Assembly: GCA_023390245.1 (NCBI GenBank)
Contig: JAEWDF010000061.1
Span: 1-31,073, forward strand
DNA length: 31,073 bases
Direction of reading: 5' to 3'
From: Pseudomonadota bacterium
GTDB lineage: Bacteria > Pseudomonadota > Alphaproteobacteria > Caulobacterales > Caulobacteraceae
In this document: positions 17,588 through 25,440 of the stretch, piece after piece
Layout: every line of letters begins with the position of its first letter
How positions within the stretch are numbered: the stretch's first letter is position 1
The notes under the pieces: model-generated
The model's database searches: none
Told to the model about the DNA's origin: nothing
Seen by the model: the letters and a program-made list of their open reading frames with translations, nothing else
Program-made: the position numbers and the translations under genes

Positions 17588-18937
17588 GTGGGCGACAGGA
17601 AATATTTCGGCACCGACGGCATTCGCGGCCGCGCCAACACCAGCCCCATCACGGCCGAGGTGGCGTTGCGCGTGGGCCTGGCGGCCGGCAAGCTGTTCAA
17701 CACCGGCGACGACCGCCGCCACCTGGTGGTGATCGGCAAGGACACCCGCCTGTCGGGATACATGATCGAGCCGGCCCTGGTCGCCGGCTTCGCCTCGGTG
17801 GGCATGGACGTGCGCACCTTCGGCCCGGTCCCGACGCCGGGCGTGGCCATGCTGACCCGCTCGATGCGCGCCGACCTGGGGGTGATGATCTCGGCCTCGC
17901 ACAACGACTACGCCGACAATGGGATCAAGCTGTTCGGCCCGGACGGCTACAAGCTGTCCGACGAGATCGAGCTGAAGATCGAGGCCATGATGGACGATGA
18001 CCTGGAAAGGGGTCTGGCGCCGTCGGACAGGCTGGGCCGGGTCAAGCGCATCGACGACGCCCAGGCCCGCTACATCGAGATCGCCAAACAGGCCTTCCCC
18101 AAGCGGCTGAGCCTTCAGGGCCTGCGCATCGCCGTCGATTGCGCCAACGGCGCCGGCTACAAGGTCGCGCCCACCACACTCTACGAACTGGGCGCCGAGG
18201 TCTTCTCGGTGGGCGTGGAGCCCAACGGGCTGAACATCAACGCCGACTGCGGCTCGACCCATCCGGGAACCCTGATCGAGGCGGTGCGGACCTACCGCGC
18301 CGACATCGGCATCGCCCTGGACGGCGACGCGGACCGCGTCATCATCTGCGACGAGAAGGGCCAGATCGTCGACGGGGACCAGATCATGGCCCTGGTCGGC
18401 CTGGACTGGGCCAGACGCGGCCGGCTGGCCGGCGGCGGCGTGGTCGCCACCGTCATGTCCAACCTGGGCCTGGAACGCAAACTGAAGGCCGAGGGCCTGA
18501 CGCTGGAGCGCACCAAGGTCGGCGACCGCTACGTCATGGAGCGGATGCGCGAGGGCGGCTTCAACGTCGGCGGCGAACAGTCGGGCCACATCATCCTGCA
18601 CGACCACGCCACCACCGGCGACGGCCTGATGGCGGCGTTGCAGGTGCTGGCCGTGCTGGTCGACTCCGGCAAGCCGATGAGCGAACTGGCGCGGCAGTTC
18701 GATCCCGTGCCGCAGAGGCTGGAGAACGTCCGCTACGCCGCCGGCAAGCCGCTGGAGAGCGCCGACGTCAAGGCCGCCATCGCCGAGGCGGAAGGGCTGC
18801 TGAACGGCTCGGGCCGCCTGCTGGTGCGCCCGTCGGGCACCGAAAAGCTGATCCGCGTCATGGCCGAGGGCGACGACGAGACCCTGGTCCGGAAGGCGGT
18901 CGGCCAGGTCGCGGCGGCGGTGCGCGCCGCCGGCTGA
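17588..18937 (+). CDS. glmM: Phosphoglucosamine mutase
   Basis: A 449-residue cytosolic enzyme that converts glucosamine-6-phosphate to glucosamine-1-phosphate, the step after GlmS in UDP-GlcNAc synthesis. The N terminus RKYFGTDGIRGRAN is typical. The phosphoserine loop ISASHNDYADNG has Ser104 in the ASHN position, the metal-binding loop DGDADR is at 245-250, the sugar-binding GGEQSGHII follows, and the phosphate-binding loop RPSGTEKLIRVM is near the C terminus. The start is GTG at 17588, with AAGGACG 6 bases upstream. In many alphaproteobacteria glmM follows ftsH; here it is divergent from glmS. Its stop is 4 bases from the converging MarR gene. Confidence 0.98.
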   Translation: MGDRKYFGTDGIRGRANTSPITAEVALRVGLAAGKLFNTGDDRRHLVVIGKDTRLSGYMIEPALVAGFASVGMDVRTFGPVPTPGVAMLTRSMRADLGVMISASHNDYADNGIKLFGPDGYKLSDEIELKIEAMMDDDLERGLAPSDRLGRVKRIDDAQARYIEIAKQAFPKRLSLQGLRIAVDCANGAGYKVAPTTLYELGAEVFSVGVEPNGLNINADCGSTHPGTLIEAVRTYRADIGIALDGDADRVIICDEKGQIVDGDQIMALVGLDWARRGRLAGGGVVATVMSNLGLERKLKAEGLTLERTKVGDRYVMERMREGGFNVGGEQSGHIILHDHATTGDGLMAALQVLAVLVDSGKPMSELARQFDPVPQRLENVRYAAGKPLESADVKAAIAEAEGLLNGSGRLLVRPSGTEKLIRVMAEGDDETLVRKAVGQVAAAVRAAG

Positions 18938-18941
18938 CGGC

Positions 18942-19550
18942 TCAGGCGGCCTCGGCCGCCGGTTTGACCTTCTTCGCCTTGGCCGGCTTGATCCGGGGGG
19001 CCTTGCGCGCGGCCTTGTCGGCCTTGCGGGCCTCCTTCTCGGCCAGCTTCTGCGCCTTCTTCAAGGCCTTGGCCTCGGCCTTGGCGGCGTCGGGCGCCGC
19101 GTCGGCGGCGGCGGCCAGTTCCGCCAGCTGACTGATGAAGGCCTCCCGCTGGCCCTTGGGCAGCAGGGCCATGATCCGCTTGTCGGCGGCTTCCACCCGC
19201 GGCCGGGCGGCCTCTAGGCGGGCCGCGCCCTCCTCCGACACCCGCACCGCCTTGGCGCGCGCGTCCAGGGTCGAGCGTTCCCGCTCCAGCAGGCCCTTGG
19301 CCGTCATCCGCGTGACCAGGTCCGCCAGGGTGGAGCGGTCAATGCCGGTGGCGCGCACCAGATCGGTCTGGGTCAGACCAGCCTTCATCGAGGCGGCCTC
19401 CAGCACGGCGAACTGGCGCTGGGTCAGGCCGTCGGCGCCGGCCTCCTCGGCATAGATGTCCAGCGCCAGCTGCAGGGCGCGGTGCATCAGGTGGCTGGGC
19501 GAGGTCGCCAGCGGACCGACCTTCTTCGCCGCCTTGCCCGACTTGACCAT
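18942..19550 (-). CDS. MarR-family regulator with a Lys/Ala-rich histone-H1-like tail
   Basis: A 202-residue protein. The central part is a MarR winged helix: LTQRQFAVLEAAS leads into LTQTDLVRATGIDRSTLADLVTRM (about 59-82) and the wing KGLLERERSTLDARAKAVRVSEEG (85-108). From about residue 147 to the end the sequence is almost only Ala, Lys, Glu, Asp and Pro, with 14 lysines and 3 arginines in 56 residues, resembling the tail of histone H1 or bacterial H1-like proteins. The N terminus is also basic (KSGKAAKK). The tail probably adds non-specific DNA binding. It is preceded by a 97-base gap with an inverted repeat at 19614-19639. Ligand and targets are unknown. Confidence 0.88.
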   Translation of the reverse strand: MVKSGKAAKKVGPLATSPSHLMHRALQLALDIYAEEAGADGLTQRQFAVLEAASMKAGLTQTDLVRATGIDRSTLADLVTRMTAKGLLERERSTLDARAKAVRVSEEGAARLEAARPRVEAADKRIMALLPKGQREAFISQLAELAAAADAAPDAAKAEAKALKKAQKLAEKEARKADKAARKAPRIKPAKAKKVKPAAEAA

Positions 19551-19613
19551 TGCATTCGCTCCCCGACCGTTTCGTCAGAACACGTATCAGCGACGCTTTA
19601 CGGTTTGACGGGA

Positions 19614-19639
19614 GAACTGCGTCGGTTCTGCGACAGTTC
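19614..19639. promoter_or_regulatory. Inverted repeat GAACTG-N14-CAGTTC between yciB and the MarR gene
   Basis: Perfect 6-bp arms at 19614-19619 and 19634-19639 lie in the 97-base gap between the yciB stop and the MarR start, both on the minus strand. It could be a MarR autoregulatory operator, since these are usually palindromes near the regulator's own promoter, or a hairpin at the end of the ftsY-yciB transcript. Confidence 0.35.
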
Positions 19640-19647
19640 CATCCGCC

Positions 19648-20292
19648 TCAGAGGCCCGGATCGGGCGAGACCGGTCCCGGTTCCTCGTCCTTGATCATGT
19701 TCTTCATGATCAGCGGCACCTGCGACAGGCCGAACAGGGAGGCGGCGATCCACAGCACGCCGCGGAAGCTGGTCCAGACATCGTTCGGGTTCGGCGTCGC
19801 CCAGCCCAGCCCATGCCAGATGGCGGTCACGGCGGCCGGACTGCGGAACACCTCGTTCAGGACGGCGACCGCCAGGAAATACAGGCCGTAGCGCAGCGTC
19901 AGTGTCCGCCAGGCGGCGTCCGTCACCTTGATGGCCGACCCCAGCAGCATCTTGAACGGATATTTCCCCGTCGGCAGCGAGCCCAGCAGCACCACGGCCA
20001 GCAGGCCGTTCTGCACCGTCAGCTTCAGCTTCACGAACAGGTCGTCGTGGGTGAAGATGGTCAGCAGGCCGAACACCAGGGCGAAAAGGCCGGTGATCAG
20101 CGGCAGGGGGGCGAAGCGCCGCTCCACCGCATAGCCGACGGCCAGGGCGACGGCGGAGGCGCCGACCAGCACCCACGTCGCCAGGATCATGTCCCGCGTC
20201 ACGAAATAGCTGACCATGAAGGCGGCCAGGGCGCCGAAGTCGACGGCCTGGCGCACCCACTGGCGGTTCTTCGGGGTTTCGGCGGCGGCCAT
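19648..20292 (-). CDS. yciB: Inner-membrane septation protein A / YciB family
   Basis: A 214-residue polytopic inner-membrane protein of the YciB/IspA (septation protein A) family, linked to envelope integrity and septum formation. About five hydrophobic segments are visible after a short charged N terminus. Family features include the GLFALVFGLLTIFTHDDLFVKLKLTVQNGL stretch (positions about 68-97), the PTGKYPFKMLLGS segment, and W..L..RYGLYFLAVAVLNE. The ATG at 20292 lies 3 bases after the ftsY stop, so it is co-transcribed and probably translationally coupled with ftsY. The acidic/Pro C-terminal end is variable in the family. Confidence 0.93.
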   Translation of the reverse strand: MAAAETPKNRQWVRQAVDFGALAAFMVSYFVTRDMILATWVLVGASAVALAVGYAVERRFAPLPLITGLFALVFGLLTIFTHDDLFVKLKLTVQNGLLAVVLLGSLPTGKYPFKMLLGSAIKVTDAAWRTLTLRYGLYFLAVAVLNEVFRSPAAVTAIWHGLGWATPNPNDVWTSFRGVLWIAASLFGLSQVPLIMKNMIKDEEPGPVSPDPGL

Positions 20293-20295
20293 GAC

Positions 20296-21231
20296 TCAGT
20301 TCTCCAGTCCGACCAGGGAGCGCGAGAAGGCGCGGGCGTCGAACGGTTGCAGGTCCTCGATCCCCTCGCCGACGCCGATCAGCATCAGCGGGGCGTCCGA
20401 CGCCTGGGCGACCGGCACCAGGACGCCGCCGCGCGCGGTGCCGTCCAGCTTGGTCATGACGATGCCGGTGACGAAGGCGGTGCGGCCGAAGATCTGCTCC
20501 TGCGCCAGGGCGTTGCGCCCCACGGTGGCGTCCAGCACCAGCAGGGTGTCGTGCGGCGCATCCGGATCGATCTTCTTCAGCACCCGCACGATCTTCAGCA
20601 GTTCGTCCATCAGGGCGGACTTGTTCTGTAGGCGTCCCGCGGTGTCGATCAGCACCACGTCGAAGCCCTCCTCGCGCGCCTTCTGATAGGCGTCGAAGGC
20701 CAGGCCGGCGGCGTCGGCTCCGTCGCGGCGGCTTTCGAAATGGGCGCCGGCGCGCTCGGCCCAGACCTTCAGCTGCTCGCGCGCGGCGGCGCGGAAGGTG
20801 TCGCCGGCGACGATCATCACCTTGGCGCCCCTGGCCCTCAGGTCGGCGGCGATCTTGCCCAGCGTCGTGGTCTTGCCCGAGCCGTTCACGCCGACGAACA
20901 GCACCACATAGGGCTTGGGTCCGTTCAGCGGATCGAAGGTCGCCTGGCGCGGCGACAGTTCGGCGGCGACGGCCTCCGCCAGCGCCTCCTTCACCTCGGT
21001 CTCCTCGGCGTCACGGCCGAAGCGCAAGGCGCGGAACCGCTCGACGATCCGCGCCGAAGCGGCGGGCCCCAGGTCGCTTTCCAGCAGATGTTCTTCCAGC
21101 CGCTCCAGCGAGGCCTCGGACAGCGGCTCCTTGACGAAGGTCGCGACGACCTGGTCGGTCATCTGTTTCGAGGAGCGCGAGAGCCCGGCGGACAGGCGCT
21201 GGAACCAGCCCTTTTTCGGCGTGTCGGTCAT
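20296..21231 (-). CDS. ftsY: Signal recognition particle receptor FtsY
   Basis: A 311-residue SRP GTPase that receives Ffh-ribosome complexes at the inner membrane. The N-terminal acidic A domain is nearly absent; the protein begins with a basic amphipathic stretch (KKGWFQRLSAGLSRSSKQM) followed by the N domain. GTPase motifs are GVNGSGKTTT at 114-123, DTFRAAAREQL from 144, DTAGR at 196-200, TKLDG at 260-264 and GVGEGIEDLQPF at 286-297. It heads the ftsY-yciB pair. Its partner Ffh is encoded in the same window at 28529-30052. Confidence 0.98.
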   Translation of the reverse strand: MTDTPKKGWFQRLSAGLSRSSKQMTDQVVATFVKEPLSEASLERLEEHLLESDLGPAASARIVERFRALRFGRDAEETEVKEALAEAVAAELSPRQATFDPLNGPKPYVVLFVGVNGSGKTTTLGKIAADLRARGAKVMIVAGDTFRAAAREQLKVWAERAGAHFESRRDGADAAGLAFDAYQKAREEGFDVVLIDTAGRLQNKSALMDELLKIVRVLKKIDPDAPHDTLLVLDATVGRNALAQEQIFGRTAFVTGIVMTKLDGTARGGVLVPVAQASDAPLMLIGVGEGIEDLQPFDARAFSRSLVGLEN

Positions 21232-21375
21232 GGGACCGCTTTAGCCGGGGCGGAGCCGAACGTCATCCGCATTCGCGCCGCCGCCCGGCGGAAGGTGGAC
21301 ATCACACGCCGACGGCGACAAGCTCGTCCCGCGCCCTCGCCCTGATCGATGCGGCGCTCGACGCCGGGAGCCTTC

Positions 21376-21687
21376 ATGACCAACGATTTTCCGCAGGGCG
21401 TCGTGCACGAGGCGGCCCCCGATCTGGAGGCGGCGCTGCGCGCGCAGCCGGATTTGCTGGCGCTATGGACCGGGCTGACGCCGTTGGGCCGCAATGAATT
21501 CATCTGCTGGGTCGAGGACGCCAAGCAGGCGAAGACGCGCCAGCGCCGGATCGAGCGCACGGCCGAAGAGCTGCGCGAAGGCAAGAAGCGCCCCTGCTGC
21601 TGGGTCGGCTGCATCCACCGCGCCGACAAGGCCCCCAGCCGCTGGCAGCAGGCCGTTCTGATCGACCAGAAGGCGCAGCGGGGTTAG
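21376..21687 (+). CDS. YdeI/OmpD-associated family protein
   Basis: A 103-residue protein of the YdeI/OmpD-associated family (PF13376-type). The diagnostic part LWTGLTPLGRNEFICWVEDAK is followed by TRQRRIERTAEELREGKKRP (about residues 31-70), matching the W..L.p..R.e...WI..AK...TR.RRI pattern. A short Cys-rich segment (CCWVGCIHR) follows, which is unusual and could bind metal. I chose the ATG at 21376 because GGGAG lies 5 bases upstream; an upstream in-frame start (21349) adds 9 unrelated residues. The family name derives from E. coli YdeI, linked to peptide resistance; the role here is unknown. The gene diverges from ftsY. Confidence 0.82.
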   Translation: MTNDFPQGVVHEAAPDLEAALRAQPDLLALWTGLTPLGRNEFICWVEDAKQAKTRQRRIERTAEELREGKKRPCCWVGCIHRADKAPSRWQQAVLIDQKAQRG

Positions 21688-21705
21688 ACGCCGAGCGTCC
21701 CGTCT

Positions 21706-21841
21706 CCTCCCCACGTCAGTGGGGAGGTGGCTCGCAGCGAAGCGAAGAGACGGAGGGGTTCTTCCCCCCCACGCCGGCGCGGGGACTGCGGCAAGAGTCC
21801 CTTCACCGCTTCGCGGTCCCCCTCCCCGCGAAGCGAGGAGG
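21706..21841. repeat. REP-like palindromic repeat region between the YdeI-type gene and pelA
   Basis: The 169-base gap (21688-21856) holds hairpin-rich repeat sequence and no gene. CCTCCCCAC-gtca-GTGGGGAGG at 21706-21727 is a perfect 9-bp hairpin followed by TGGCT, CGAAG-CGAAG and GGAGGGG, the same order of blocks as the elements at 1511-1671. Downstream are ACCGC-ttc-GCGGT at 21805-21817 and an imperfect hairpin at 21821-21841 (CCTCC...GGAGG around CGC-gaa-GCG), which look like a related element in the opposite orientation. It probably ends transcription of the two converging genes. Confidence 0.75.
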
Positions 21842-21856
21842 AGATGCGTCTAGTCC

Positions 21857-23179
21857 TTACGAATGCGTCGCCGACCAGGCCGCATAGGCGTCCAACGCAT
21901 GCTGGGGCGTCGCATTCCACCAGGAATAGCCGTTGCGGCGGCCGATGGAGATGTCGTTGACGTCGTCGTGGATCGACTGGTCCTTGTCGCCGAAGATCGG
22001 CCGGCCGGTGACCAGGTCGTAGTTGCGCGACCAGATCGGGCCGGCGCCGGGCTTGTCGATCAGCTTGCGGCCGTCGTCGGTCATTTCGAACGACTTGTCG
22101 AACACCCGGACCGCTTCCAGCCAGGCGGCGCCGGCGCGGATCGCGGCCTGGACCTCCGGCGAGGGATTCGGCTCGTTCATCAGGAAGACCAGGATGTCGG
22201 TCGTCTCGCCGCTGGCGATCGAGCGCGGTTCGTAGTTGCGGGCGCTGGTCGGGACCAGGCGCATCGGCTCGATCTGCTGGGGCCAGCCGAGCAGACGTTC
22301 GGCCCCGTCCGCGCCCTTCTGGCGCACCTGGGCGGCCAGGATGACGTCGATCGCCTTCTTCACCGCCTCGGCGGCGCGGCCTTCCAGCTCGGCCGGCACG
22401 AAGCCGAAGTCGTTGTCGCCGTTCGCCACGTCGCGCAGGATCATGGCCGCCTTGGCCACGGCGTTGTCGTTGAAGGTGATGGAGTCGTGGAAGCCGCCTT
22501 CCAGCGGCCAGATCTGTGGCCAGCCGCCGTTCGGATACTGGGCGTTCAGCAGATAGTGGACGCCGCGCACCACGCTGGCGCGCCAGGCGTCGCCCTCGGG
22601 GCCGGGGGCCTGGGCCGCGACCTTGGCCAGGAAGCGCATCTCGGTGGTGGTGGCGTCGTTGTCCAGCGTGCCGACGAAGGTCCAGAAGCGGTCGGCCGGG
22701 GCGTCGAAATTGGCCGGGTTCTGCTCCATCGTCTCGGCGTCGTTGGAGAAACGCTGTCCCGGCAGGCGGGCGATGCGGCGATCCTGGTTCTTGCTCCAGC
22801 CGCCGGCCGGGGTCTGGAAGGTGACCATGGCGTCGGCGATCGCCCGCGCCTCGGCCGTACCGTACCACGCCGTCGGCCGGTCCAGCGGCATGTTGTAGCT
22901 GTTTCCGCCCACGGCCTGCGGCGGAGGCGGCGGCGTCGCGCCGGCCGGCAGTTCGGCGGCCAGGGCGTCGCGGTCGGCCTTCATCTGCGCCTGCGAGCGG
23001 GCCAGATACTCCAGCCAGGGGCCTCGCTCCGCGTCCGGCAGGGCGCCGATCCGGTCGATGGTCAGGCCGACGGCGGGGGTGTTGTAGCGCAACACCTCGG
23101 CCCGCGCCGCGCCGGCGTCCATAGTCACGGCGGCCAGGACGGCCAGGGTCAGAACGGGGGCGGCGAGGATGTGTCTCAT
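21857..23179 (-). CDS. Secreted pectate lyase, polysaccharide lyase family 10
   Basis: A 440-residue pectate lyase that cleaves polygalacturonate by beta-elimination, exported by Sec. A signal peptide covers about residues 1-27 (ARA/E). Family PL10 features are QTPAGGWSKNQD (about 121-132), FWTFVGTLDNDATTTEMRFL, YLLNAQYPNGGWPQIWPL, FHDSITFNDNAVAKA, the SARNYEPRSIASGE segment and SRNYDLVTGRPIFGDKDQSIHDDV near the C terminus. The order and the 440-residue length suit single-domain PL10 enzymes (PelA/Pel-15 type). No other pectin or uronate gene is visible nearby, so its regulon must lie elsewhere. Operator-like palindromes lie 44 bases upstream of the ATG. Symbol pelA would fit, but subfamily naming varies. 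Confidence 0.92.
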   Translation of the reverse strand: MRHILAAPVLTLAVLAAVTMDAGAARAEVLRYNTPAVGLTIDRIGALPDAERGPWLEYLARSQAQMKADRDALAAELPAGATPPPPPQAVGGNSYNMPLDRPTAWYGTAEARAIADAMVTFQTPAGGWSKNQDRRIARLPGQRFSNDAETMEQNPANFDAPADRFWTFVGTLDNDATTTEMRFLAKVAAQAPGPEGDAWRASVVRGVHYLLNAQYPNGGWPQIWPLEGGFHDSITFNDNAVAKAAMILRDVANGDNDFGFVPAELEGRAAEAVKKAIDVILAAQVRQKGADGAERLLGWPQQIEPMRLVPTSARNYEPRSIASGETTDILVFLMNEPNPSPEVQAAIRAGAAWLEAVRVFDKSFEMTDDGRKLIDKPGAGPIWSRNYDLVTGRPIFGDKDQSIHDDVNDISIGRRNGYSWWNATPQHALDAYAAWSATHS

Positions 23180-23222
23180 GGCGTCGGTTCCTGGGGTGCG
23201 GCACGGCCTTGGAAGGCCATTC

Positions 23223-23253
23223 TCATTATGTCGACATACATACTACATAATGA
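23223..23253. promoter_or_regulatory. Operator-like double palindrome upstream of the pectate lyase
   Basis: TCATTATGT at 23223-23231 and ACATAATGA at 23245-23253 are perfect 9-bp inverted arms with a 13-base spacer. Nested within the left half is a perfect 12-bp palindrome, TATGTCGACATA at 23227-23238, with a GTNNAC core like that seen in some GntR-family operators. It is an AT-rich island in GC-rich DNA, 44-74 bases upstream of the lyase start, where a repressor would block the promoter. It also lies 126 bases upstream of nadE on the other strand. The regulator is unknown. Confidence 0.5.
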
Positions 23254-23378
23254 AACCGTAGCCGCAAGGCGCGACGGTGCAATCGGCCGGGCGGATGCGT
23301 CGGCTTCTCCCGGTCAGGCGTTCCCGCCTATATTATGAAGACCGAGACCCGGCCCGCGCCGGACGAAGGGACGACCCG

Positions 23379-25420
<2,042 letters not shown>

Positions 25421-25424
<4 letters not shown>

Positions 25425-25440
25425 TCCGCCTTCGGATCAG
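25421..25440. terminator. Hairpin spanning the stop codons of converging nadE and ppc
   Basis: CTGATCCG-cctt-CGGATCAG is a perfect 8-bp stem with a 4-base loop. The stop codons of both genes (25422-25424 on plus, 25437-25439 on minus) are part of its arms. No T-run follows on either side, so it may be a weak bidirectional terminator or an mRNA 3'-end stabiliser. Confidence 0.5.
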
